DNA of 64,000 nucleotides from Talpa occidentalis. Its lineage: Eukaryota > Chordata > Mammalia > Eulipotyphla > Talpidae. Of the stretch, positions 55,985-64,000 are shown one piece after another. Every line of letters begins with the position of its first letter. Within the stretch, counting starts at the first letter, position 1. Under the pieces are notes generated by a model, which was not told where the DNA came from, made no database searches, and saw only the letters and a list, made by a program, of their open reading frames with translations. The position numbers and the translations under genes were made by a program. The stretch lies in NCBI RefSeq assembly GCF_014898055.3, contig NW_023600993.1, positions 1,364,001-1,428,000 of the forward strand, read 5' to 3'.

Positions 55985-56085
55985 GTCAGCGCACTCGTGC
56001 TGTGAAAGCAGTAAAACATTGCCTCAATTAAAATATTCCAATTAACATTAATCAGGAAGAGCAATATTAATAACAGGCCAGCGGC
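55985..56085. other. AT-rich island; candidate conserved non-coding element
   Basis: About 90 bp of A/T-rich unique sequence lies between G+C-rich flanks: GCCTCAATTAAAATATTCC, AATTAACATTAATCAGGAAG, AGCAATATTAATAACAGGCC. It has several overlapping TAAT/ATTA homeodomain cores and CAATTA words. Very sharp boundaries make it one of the cleanest islands in the window. Confidence 0.4.
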
Positions 56086-56479
56086 TCGCCCGAGCCTCAC
56101 ACCGCCGCAGGCTCAGCGCGTCAGTTCCGTTCCGTCATCTTTGCGCCTCGCTTGAGCTTTGATAAATAATGAAGCCCTTCTTCAAGGGGGGAAAATGGAG
56201 GCTTCAAGAACACCGTCCCTCCTTGGCAGCACAGGCGGATGGAGACGCAGGCAGAGATTTACTCCTTAGAGGTGTGGCTTGGAGCAGATGTCTTCCCTTC
56301 TCTGAGTTCCCAACATCTCCCTTCCAGAACCGCTCCCCTCGCTTCGGCGCCAGCGGTCCCCGCCGGCCCACCTCCCGACAGAACAGGCTGAGAACATCAC
56401 GTCCGCTAGGGTGGCTGGGGCTGCCTCAGCACACCTGCAAATCACAGACCGTGCCCTCCTAGGTTAGCTCACCCCATCC
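56086..56479. other. Intronic stretch, no gene recognised
   Basis: Moderately G+C-rich sequence between the AT island and the L1 relic. Nothing specific was recognised. Confidence 0.5.
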
Positions 56480-56800
56480 AGCATCACCATGTCTTTGTGG
56501 TGGCGAGGACATTCCAGGCCTCTTCCCTTACCAAGTGTACAGTCAGCTGGCCGCCGTGCTGCGTCCGCCCTCGGACCCCATTCCTGTCATAACGGAGTTG
56601 GCCAGCGTCTTCCGATGTCCCCACCCCCTGCCTTTGGTCACTCACCCTCTGCTGCCTGGTGCCGTGAGTTTGGTTTCCCTAGGCCGAGTGTGTGAGTGAC
56701 AGTGCTGCATGTCGGCCTTCTCTGTCTGACTTAGCCCAGAGCTGCAGCGTTCATCCGTGCTGTGTAAATAGCACCTGCCTGTCTACCTCCTGCTGGAAAA
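56480..56800 (-). mobile_element. Ancient L1 fragment (3' region), antisense or 3'UTR-derived, decayed
   Basis: The + strand shows ordered remnants of the L1M-type sequence: CATGTCTTTGTGGTGGCGAG, GACATTCCAGG, AAGTGTACAGTCAGC, CCGTGCTGCGTCCGCC, TGGCCAGCGTCTTCCGATGT, CCCCACCCCCTGCC, CTTCTCTGTCTGACTTAGCC, CAGCGTTCATCCGTGC. Recalled counterparts are 'tttgtggtgagaac', 'accatgctgtacatt', 'accaacatctccccat', 'tctgtgtctgacttatttcactt' and 'ggttcatccatgtt'. The orientation assignment follows the usual strand of these blocks and is less certain than the identity. Confidence 0.6.
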
Positions 56801-56974
56801 TGCATACATGTAGGTGACATACATACTTTGCAGATAGACATGTGTGTCTGCATAACCTTCATCTGTTGACAGACACGCGGGATGAGAGCAGGGTCTTGAA
56901 GGGGCATCTGCACCCCGTGCTCGTAGCGGCATCTCTCACTAGGACCCTGGTGGAGACACGAGCAGCTGTTGACT

Positions 56975-57115
56975 CATTAGAGTAAATACCTCTGAGCAGG
57001 TTTCTTAACTTCTCTGAGCTCCCAGCATCTTCTGCACAGCGCCCTTAGTACCTCTTCCCTGCCCACTGCGCAGGGGCGTTTTGATCATCCGATGAGTTAC
57101 CATGAGTAAACAAGT
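56975..57115 (+). repeat. MIR SINE relic, sense
   Basis: CTCTGAGCAGGTTTCTTAAC, TTCTCTGAGCTCCCAGCATC, TTCTGCACAGCGCCCTTAGT, ACCTCTTCCCTGCCCAC, then GCGTTTTGATCATCCGATGA and AGTTACCATGAG follow the MIR order (gggcaagttacttaacctctctgagcctcag / ctcatctgtaaaatggg / acctacctcatagg / gattaaatgagtta). Confidence 0.75.
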
Positions 57116-57534
57116 TGAGATGTTTTACTTGTTGGAGCTGTACAAATTTATTGAGGTAGCAAGCAGAATGGGGAGCAGAGGTGGGGTAGTGAGTGTTTAA
57201 TGAATGTAGAGCTTCGCTTTACAGAGTACAGAGGTTGGAGGTGGCTCCCTGGTGGCCGTGGTGACCCATTATGAATGTATTTCACACGGTTCCAATGTAA
57301 GAAACTCACTGTGCAAATAGAATTTAATAATTGTACAAGTAACCTACAGTTATTTAGGATGGGAATGTGGCTGTGTGTCCTGCATCACGATGAATAATGT
57401 GGGGGGATATGTGCACACCCCAAGCTGTCCGTCTGGAAAGACTCGGTGCATCTGGGTGTGAGTGTGTGGAGCGTGTGCCTGTGAGCTAGAGCAGAGCTCG
57501 AGACTGGAATCAGAATACAAACCTTCAGTGCTTT
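57116..57534. other. Intronic stretch, no gene recognised
   Basis: Fairly A/T-balanced sequence between a MIR and an L1 relic. It may include more of the L1, but I could not align it. Confidence 0.45.
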
Positions 57535-58040
57535 CAGAAGAAGACATGGGCGGATTTCCTTATGATTCTGGGGTCAGGAAGAGTCTCTGAAATGAAGAGA
57601 CTAAGAGTATTAACTGCAAAGGAAAGGTTGATGTGTGCATCGGGCTTCCAGTCATCAAAAAGTGCCAGGAAGAGGGTGCAAACAAAGCAGACGTGTTCTA
57701 GGAGATATTTACAAACATGTAACTGACAGAGGGTCCCAAATATATAAAGAACTCCCGTGAGTCAGTAAGAAAAAGACAAGCCCAGTAGAGGGAGGTAAGG
57801 GACAGAAAGCGGCATTTGAAGGATGAGAAGTATGAGGGACCCATAACCATGGAAAAAAGCTGTCTCAGTCACCAGAGAAACGCAGGATACGGTAAACGCC
57901 GCTTCCCGCAGCAGATGGCCCGCATGTGGAGTGCCGAGTGTTGGCGAGGAAGATTAAAGTTGTCCCGATCACCTTAGGAAACAGGTAGCGTAAACACTCC
58001 TGCGAGCTATTCGATGGAAACGTTTTTACGTGCTCGTGGG
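57535..58040 (+). mobile_element. Ancient L1 ORF2 fragment, sense, decayed
   Basis: Ordered matches to the C-terminal region of L1 ORF2 in sense orientation: CAAAGGAAAGGTTGATGTGT, GGGCTTCCAGTCATCAAAAA, GGCAGGTTTACAAACAT-like text (AGATATTTACAAACATGTAAC), TGACAGAGGGTCCCAAATATA, TAAAGAACTCCCGTGAGTCA, GTAAGAAAAAGACAAGCCCA, AACGCAGGATACGGTAAACG and GAGTGTTGGCGAGGAAGATT. The recalled L1 text runs 'aggaaaagattgataaattg / acttctgttcatcaaaag / atataactgacaaagga / tataaagaactcttacaa / gtgttggcgaggatgtgg'. Frames are broken. The region corresponds to that of the copies at 40505 and 43990, from an older L1 lineage. Confidence 0.82.
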
Positions 58041-58219
58041 CCTGTGCTCCAAGCCACGTGCCTTGACAGCAGTGTGGTTTGCGTGATGGTAAGTGGAGCA
58101 GAAGGGACTGGGCATGGGAAGTGGGTAGGACACGTGGACTGGGGCGGACCCCTACAAAGGGCTGACGTTGAGCACCACCAGCATGTCCTGGGCTCAGTCC
58201 TGAGAGGCTGGTACCAGCG

Positions 58220-58505
58220 CCGGATTGCCCCCCGCCCCAAATTGGTCAGTTGAAATCCTAACGCCCAGCGTGATGGTGTCAGAGGTGGGACCTCAGGAGG
58301 GTGATTCGTCCTGGCGGAGGAGCCCAGGAACAGATGGGTGCCCGTGTGAGAATACACGGGAGGCTTCCTGACCTCCCCCTCACACCTCACCAAGCAGGCA
58401 GAAGGCGAGAGGCTCTCTCCAAACCAGGGAGCCAGCACTCCCAGACGCTGACCCCGGGCTCCCGAACCTTGGGCCTCTGGGATCCCAAGAGCAGCTGAGT
58501 GGATG
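58220..58505 (+). mobile_element. Solo LTR-like relic (MaLR type), sense
   Basis: AAATTGGTCAGTTGAAATCC, TAACGCCCAGCGTGATGGTG, TCAGAGGTGGGACCTCAGGA, GGGTGATTCGTCCTGGCGGA, GGAGCCC, CAGGCAGAAGGCGAGAGGC, AACCAGGGAGCCAGCACTCC, CTTGGGCCTCTGGGATCCC correspond in order to a MaLR-type LTR as recalled ('aaattcatatgttgaaatcctaac / gtgatggtattaggaggtgggg / gcgagaaggcgccatct / aaccaggaagcgggccctcac'). It is a non-coding LTR with no internal genes beside it. The exact subfamily is not assigned. Confidence 0.72.
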
Positions 58506-61364
58506 AAACAGAGGATCAGATGCGACGGCACAGCAGCAGTTGGGAGATTGTCTGCCGCCCGCCGCAGGGAACGGCTGCCTGTTCCCCTGCTCTGCTGGGC
58601 CTTCCATTTCCTCACTTATTTGGGGTTTGTTTTTCCTGAGGGCACTGTTTAAAACTTTTAGATGCGAGAAGAAAATACTTTTTTGAGTTTCTTCAGGTGC
58701 TACTTGAACGGAGGTCGCGGCAATTTGTTTGAAGGACGACAGGCGTGTGGTGTGGCAGCCCGAGGGGCCCAGAGCTGCCTGCTGGGGCATGGGCCTCACT
58801 GGAAGAATGGTGGGCAGGGAAGGGCCTGCCTTCGTGCTGGCTTCCCCTTCTGCAGTGTCAGTGTTCCCTGCCTGCTCCCCTCACTTACCGCTCTGCAGTG
58901 CTGGCTTCTCACCGCAGAGACACTGCGTGGACTTACTTGTTTGTGGTCATTTTACCCGTTTGAAGCTCTTTGGAAAGAAAGAGGTTTCATTTTGTTCTGT
59001 CTGATCTAAACCGGTAGCTGGTGCAGAGCAGGTGCTCACTGCGGGCATGTTACAGGGCGGGCCCGAGTCTGTCCCTGTCCCTGTCCCCATTGTGGTGCAT
59101 TTTAAAGCATGTGGCTCAAGTGAAAGCATTTCCAAAAATCGGTGCATGTGCCAGCCGGCAGCCTTCTCTCCTGCTTCTCCCCGTGTACCGTCTCAGTAGA
59201 TGGTGAGGGAGCACATAGCTTGCACGCCTATTTGATGATGGTTTTATTTGCAAAACTGTAATTAAATGAGATAAAAATATATGGTTGAAGTTGCCGAAGC
59301 AACTTAAATTCAACATAAATAACAGCTGCTCTTCATCTGGGAATTTCATTTATACACAGAACATTTTTTATGCCCTTAATTTCTTTTAAAGCAGGGTACA
59401 GCTAATTTGCCACCCAGTAGCCCAGAAAGCTCTAGACTGGAAGACAGGGCAGGCGGGGAGGGGAGCACCCCCTTCCAGCCGGGTCTGCCGAGCCGATGCT
59501 TCCTCAGCTCCGAATCCCCAGAGCCGTCACCCTGCGAGGCAGGTGCCTCTTCATGGGAGCAGAGTCCTGGCCGACAGCACTGCCCTTGTGAGTCCCCCAG
59601 CCTTGCTTTATCCTTCAGAATTCTTAAGCCGAGGAGGGAGTGAAGAGTCTTGTATTGGCTTTGGAAGGAACCTTCTGCGGGCCACAGGTGTCGGGTCTGG
59701 CAGTGTCTGCGCAACCTCTAAGTCGGCAGCCAGCGCCGTCTGTCTCCCCACGCTGCTGGGGAAGCCTGTCCTCTCAGGCCCTTGACCCGAAGCTCACTCC
59801 CCTCCTTCCACTGATGAGCAGGAGCGAGGAGGGGCGGGCGTGCCTGTTGCTGAGCGCAGGGTTAGGACGCGGCCCTGCCTGGGACGTGTTTGACACGGTG
59901 ACTCCTTGCACAGGACCGGGACTCTCGTGGCCAGTCGCGTGGCTGGTGCTGGGGGCCTGGGGTTGGACGCTCTCCACGTGGGATCCCTCGCAGGTCAAGA
60001 CCAGCACCTGCCAGCACCGGAGAACGCGTGTCCTCGGGTTCCTGAACGTGTCTAGCATGGGCGCCGCGGCCTGTCTGCAGGGAGGCCGGCCCCGGCATCG
60101 CGAACTGCTGATGTTTAATTTTCAGAAGAGAAGACTCTGGAGCAGAGTTCCAAGTGAAGACTCCTGTTCTTTCTGCCAAAGCTGGAGCGATCCGCAGTCT
60201 GTCGAGTCACAGAAACCGCTCACTGGGTGAAAGCAGATGATTGGTGAACGCTGGCGGCTGACAGCAGCCCTGCAGTCTGCATGGGGGGGCCTGGCTCCCA
60301 GCCTCGGGCCCTCCCCGGGGAAGTGGCGTCTGAGCCGGCATTTCCACACTGGGGTCTCTGCCAGGTGCCCCCATCGGGCGCACAGAAGTCCCCCATGGCT
60401 GGAGCAATACGAGGGCGTCCCTCAAGTCCGACGGGTCTCCCTGGGCCCCGCCACATGTGAGAAACGGGGGGTCCATCGCCCACCAGGCTCCTCCATGCCT
60501 CACCGAGTCAGATCACAGCTGCGAGCGGAGGGATGGACGGGGTCGGGACACCGGTGTGGCCGGACACTCGGAGAGCCCCGTGTGCAGGGGCACATGTGAG
60601 GAGCCTGGAGAACGCACAATAAGCCAGACTCGGCTCAGGCGCTTTCCGAGCCAGGGGACAGAGCACGGGGCAGGGCTGGCCTGGAGGCGTCTGAAGAAGA
60701 GCAGAAGAGCGCAGGGCGACTCTTCCCCTGGAGGTAAGTGCAGGGTCCACCTTTCATTCCAGAATGTGCCAGATGCTTTCCTGAAGCCTTTGTGTCCGTT
60801 TGTGTCTGCAAGTGAGAAACCAAAGAGAATTCGGCTGCCTGCCGACCCTCGGCGTGAGGGCGAGACGCGGGGGATCGTGCCTTGCCGGTCGTCACACCGC
60901 GTGTTTCAGGGCACCTGTCTCCAAAGGGGAGCAGCGTTATTGAGGAGGCCGCGTCACAGGATCCCAGTAACCTGCGAGCTGCGCGCACGCTTCCCGGAAC
61001 ACACAGGGAAACTCAGGCATTTTAAACTGGCTTGTTCTTTGGCCGCTTTAGAGAGCACAAAGGTCTCGATGAAATAAAATGCCCAAGAAATGAAGAAAGA
61101 GAAAAGAACCCAAATGGGAAGGAAACCAGCCGTCAGGAGAGCTCTCCCGTGGCCGAGAGCGGGGCAGCAGAGCCAGCATCGTCCTCCTGGAAGGTCAAGA
61201 GCATACTAGCAGGGGTGGGTCGTGCGGGCGCCTCCCAGGCGCAGGGGCGGGCATCACCCCGAGGAGATCATGGAGGCAGAAGGGAGGCTGCGCAGGGGGT
61301 GTGGGGTCAGCGACCTGGACCCCACCCACATGTGCTGTGTACACGGCCCCTGACCTGGGACGCG
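58506..61364. other. Intronic stretch without recognised gene
   Basis: Mixed composition. An AT-rich island lies at 59215-59395, listed separately. CpG-rich sequence lies at 60.0-60.9 kb. No exon or named repeat was recognised. Confidence 0.55.
59215..59395. other. AT-rich island; candidate conserved non-coding element
   Basis: About 180 bp of A/T-rich unique sequence including GATGATGGTTTTATTTGC, AAAACTGTAATTAAATGAG, CAACTTAAATTCAACATAAA, TAACAGCTGCTCTTCATCTG (an E-box CAGCTG) and TTATGCCCTTAATTTC. It is bounded by G+C-richer sequence. No repeat was recognised. Confidence 0.4.
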
Positions 61365-61440
61365 GATTGTTCTTCCTAGAAAATGGGATTCGTACTAAAC
61401 TAGCTCATAGTGTTGCTGTGAGGATTAAATGAATGAATGC
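61365..61440 (+). repeat. MIR SINE relic, sense (3' part)
   Basis: CTTCCTAGAAAATGGGATTC, then CTAGCTCATAGTGTTGCTGT and GAGGATTAAATGAATGAATG match the MIR order 'atctgtaaaatgggga / acctcatagggttgttgt / gaggattaaatgag' closely. Confidence 0.85.
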
Positions 61441-61997
61441 GCAGAGAGTGGGGGGTTGTGGTTTTTGTGTAAGTGAACTGAAGCTGACCTTACGGCGCTC
61501 GCAGGGAGTTAATATGTACAAAGCAGTTAAATTTCCACAGCAGCCTCCTCAGTGCATCCCCTTGATGGTGCTCTGCAAAGAGCAAGCTTTAAGTCTCTGT
61601 CTCCGGGCCCTTGTGGGAAACCCTAAGGGGTGCAGGGGTGGGGCCAGAGGGGGCCCCGCCTCTTGGGCCGGTGCAGGCTCCAGCCCAGATGTGTCTCTCC
61701 TCATCCGGCTGTTAAGCCGCGAATCCCTGCTTGAGCTCTCGGCCTTGCTAGTGTTCCCTCTTACTTCACAGATTACGTTTCCCTTTGTATCTTTTCTGGC
61801 TAATTAAAACTCGCGTTCAGAGACTCCATGCTTGCGTGGTTGTCAAGAGGAAGCCGTCTGAGCTAATCCACTCCTCCCTGTAAATGACTGGCAGCAGGGT
61901 CATGTGCTTGCAGCCGCTGACGGTTTTAAAATTCCGCAGTAGTGCTGCATTTACAGAGTTTCATCTGGCATGAGCAGAGACGGGGAGAGAAGGGCAG

Positions 61998-62030
61998 ATG
62001 GGGTGGGGGGGGGGCTGTGGGGGAGGCAGG
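61998..62030 (+). repeat. G-run cluster with G-quadruplex potential
   Basis: GATGGGGTGGGG continues into a run of G, followed by CTGTGGGGGAGG: at least four G-tracts of four or more within about 30 bases. It meets the simple quadruplex sequence rule on the + strand. Confidence 0.65.
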
Positions 62031-62687
62031 CTCGGGAGGGAGAGTGCCAGGTTGGTGTCAGCGCCTGGGCGAGCCCCCGGTTCTTCCTTCCTGCCCCAGG
62101 TGCCCACAGGCCCGCGCCAGGGGCTCCGGACGTCCAGGTCACAAGCCAGCTCTGAAAATGAGGCCTTTGTCAGCTGCGTATCAGCAAGACCCTCCTCCTC
62201 TGTCTAGAGGGCTCCAGGACAGAGATCTGCTTCCCTTTTCCGTGCCACGCCACACCGAGAGTCAGATGCCCATCCCTTCCGTTCGCCTCCCAGCAGGCGG
62301 GGTCGTGATCATGGTCAGAGGTTTCGCTTTGTTTCATCTTAGTTGTTGGGAGATAAAATGGCAGACACCATAGTTGGGGCAAAAGAGGAACTCACAAATT
62401 ACTTGCCAAAAAAATCAATACACAAATAAGATGTCAGGAAAGCAAGGCATGGCACGCGCATCTGTCGGGACTTTGTGCTTTGATGCACGTCTAGATGTCG
62501 TCGTCTCTCTCCTGTTTCCGTGTGGTGTGTGGTGCGAACCCCTAAAACTTTAGCCTTAATACATACCTGTGTATAATCAGTAGTCATATATCTTACCTGT
62601 CCCGACCCGCGGGATTCGGAGGCACGAAAAGAGAAGGGCTGAGGATTGAAATGAGGGGCTTGAGACAACTTGACGCTAGCGTTTGCT

Positions 62688-62765
62688 TCTTTATTTTTCC
62701 TTTTCCTTTCTTTTCCTTTTCCCTGTCTTTCTACCTTCCCTGACCTTCTCTCTGCTCCTCTCTCG
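62688..62765. repeat. Polypyrimidine (T/C-rich) tract
   Basis: About 75 bases, nearly all T and C on the + strand (TTTTTCCTTTTCC, TTTCTTTTCC, CTTCTCTCTGCTCCTCTCTC). Low-complexity, with purine-rich complement. Confidence 0.8.
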
Positions 62766-63389
62766 CAATGACCTCCTCGCAATAACCTCCTGACCGTCGC
62801 GTGGTTCTCTTCTCCTATCCTGGGAGCTCCTCCCCTCGTCCCTCCCAGTCTCATTTGATTAACAGGAAACACCTGTGGTTTCGCAGCAGGCGGAACGGTA
62901 AAGCGAAAACTAACTAATGGCACGTGTGTTGCGCAACACGGCGCATGCTCCAGGCGGCTCCGGACACTTACCCTTTATTTCTAGCTAAAATACTATTTTT
63001 GTGCATGCTTTGTAAAGATAAACACCAGTTTCCCTGGCTGCTGACGGTGTTGTCCACCATTACATGAAGGAGGACACGGCTGTCTCCGAGGGTGTCGTCA
63101 GCGTTTCTGAGTCCAGGACACGTGAGCGTGTTTTCGCTGTGAGTCATAGGAAAGTGGCTTTACGTGCTCTGCGGAGAATAAGTTACCTGGCTCATGTCAG
63201 CTCCTGTCTGGACTTGAAAATCAGGCACCTCCCGGGTCCTGCGGCATGTCCTGCCAGCCCAGATGGACTTCACCCTCCAGGGGGAGCGGGCCGGGGGCTT
63301 GGCCTCTCTCACTCTGCCCCGTCTCATTTTTGGAGACTTTGCTTCAGCGTCCAGGAGTGACAGTGATGGTGTTCACAGTCCTGTACACT

Positions 63390-63525
63390 GAGCTGGGGCC
63401 AGGCGGTACGCGACGCACTTGGCGTGTGTGATCTTAAACCTTCTAAGTTAGGAATTACTGCCTTGATAACGGACGTGAAGTGGCAGGAGTCGAAGGAGAG
63501 TAAGTGACTCACGGCGCTGTCGGGT
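63390..63525 (-). repeat. MIR/MIR3-type SINE relic, antisense
   Basis: GTGTGTGATCTTAAACCTTC, TAAGTTAGGAATTACTGCCT, ACGGACGTGAAGTGGCAGGA, GAAGGAGAGTAAGTGACTCA, CGGCGCTGTCGGGTGGGAAC and CGTGACCGAG follow the reverse-complement MIR order ('atttaatcctcac / gaggtaggtattattatcc / gaggaaactgagg / gttaagtgacttgcc / cacagctagtaagtgg'). It is heavily diverged and G+C-shifted. Confidence 0.5.
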
Positions 63526-64000
63526 GGGAACGTGACCGAGCCGTCAGCCCGCGTGGGCAGCCCCTGTGTCCCGAGCGCGCAGCCAGCACCCCGTCTTGCT
63601 AACGGGTGCTGCTGCTTGCTCCGCGCAGAGGCTGTCCGGGACGCGGCTTGCCGCTCGTCCGGCTTGTAAATTTATTTTCGGGGAGGGGGTGTCTCAATCT
63701 AAGAAACGGCAGATGTGACCCCCAGGCCCGCGCACTCTGGGGGAGCCGAGGGGCGGCGTGTGGGCATTGTGGTGAGTGAGCTGTGGTCGGCAGGCACCTC
63801 CTCTTTGTAAAGCGCCCTGTCATCGCTGTGGACATCGCAGCCCCAGCAGAGGCGGCGCTTGACTGTTTTCCCAAGCCGGGGTTGATGTCTTTTGATTGCT
63901 TTTTTCCAAAATCGGGGGAAGCAGTAACACGGGGGACTGGCGCCGGCCCCGGCGTGTTCTGAGCCCCCGTGCAGATGGGCAGATCCAGGCTCCCCGCGCC
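63526..64000. other. Intronic stretch to window end
   Basis: CpG-rich sequence; nothing recognised. The intron continues past the window. Confidence 0.55.

Larger units (their letters stand above)
61441..63389. other. Intronic stretch without recognised gene
   Basis: G-rich tracts lie near 62.0 kb and a C/T-rich tract at 62690-62760. The rest is unassigned. A minus-strand frame of 174 codons (62399-62923) crosses the pyrimidine tract, giving a Lys/Arg/Glu-rich low-complexity stretch, and is not credible as a gene. Confidence 0.55.
35336..64000 (+). other. CNTN4: CNTN4 intron downstream of exon B (3' end outside window)
   Basis: Begins GTAAGTAG. No further contactin exon could be found to the end of the window: searches by eye for the expected Ig2 start (a tyrosine completed by the phase-1 join, then an LENF-like sequence) found nothing. 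Long first introns are normal for this gene. Contents are itemised below. Confidence 0.85.

Noticed and set aside
62399..62923. 174-codon minus-strand frame with a Lys/Arg/Glu-rich centre
   Set aside because: The basic stretch is the complement of a polypyrimidine tract; low-complexity, not a nuclear-localisation domain of a real protein.
1..64000. CRISPR array, operon, phage or integrated viral gene set
   Set aside because: No regularly spaced direct repeats, no dense same-strand gene arrangement and no viral coding genes were seen. Only a non-coding LTR relic and L1/L2/SINE remnants are present.

Overview
This is vertebrate, and more exactly placental-mammal, nuclear DNA. It shows two short coding exons with canonical splice sites far apart in non-coding sequence, LINE-1, L2 and MIR relics, and a lineage-specific tRNA-derived SINE with target-site duplications. 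There is no sign of bacterial, phage or organellar gene organisation. Almost all long open frames are accidental and come from G+C- and CpG-rich intron sequence.

The only gene I can support is on the + strand: an internal piece of a contactin gene, by protein signature CNTN4 (contactin-4/BIG-2), a GPI-anchored neuronal Ig/FNIII adhesion molecule. Exon A (28662-28788) encodes the start of the mature protein and the first half of Ig domain 1. Exon B (35160-35335) encodes the second half, including the partner cysteine. Their phases fit (1 to 2, then 2 to 1), and together they are exactly 303 bp. The signal-peptide exon and everything after Ig1 lie outside the window. The rest is intron: more than 28.6 kb upstream, 6,371 bp between the exons, and more than 28.6 kb downstream.

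Intron content, left to right: an AT-rich island and an L2 relic (4.2-5.0 kb); an inverted SINE (6.8-7.1 kb); a short young L1 3' end (14.3-14.6 kb); two SINEs (15.2-15.5 and 16.7-16.8 kb); a perfect 34-bp duplication (17.3 kb); MIR relics (17.9-19.2 kb); a long CpG-rich stretch (19.8-26.4 kb); an AT island with a CA microsatellite (26.5-26.8 kb); exon A; a decayed L1 ORF1 piece (29.4-30.0 kb); an AT island (31.7-32.0 kb); a SINE (32.7-33.0 kb); exon B in an AT-rich 1.5-kb block; a young truncated L1 (40.5-41.3 kb); an AT island (41.4-41.7 kb); an old antisense L1 that has become G+C-rich (44.0-44.9 kb); several old repeats (52.5-58.5 kb); and MIR relics to the end.

The most striking property is composition. 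For a long neuronal-gene intron the sequence is unusually rich in G+C and CpG, and it is punctuated by sharply bounded AT-rich islands. Old repeats appear to have drifted toward G and C. I read this as strong GC-biased evolution (for example a subtelomeric or high-recombination position) on which constrained AT-rich non-coding elements stand out. I found no new gene system, CRISPR, mobile gene cluster or convincing RNA gene. The species is not determined. The SINE head resembles tRNA-derived SINEs of laurasiatherian mammals, but its body is not one I can name.
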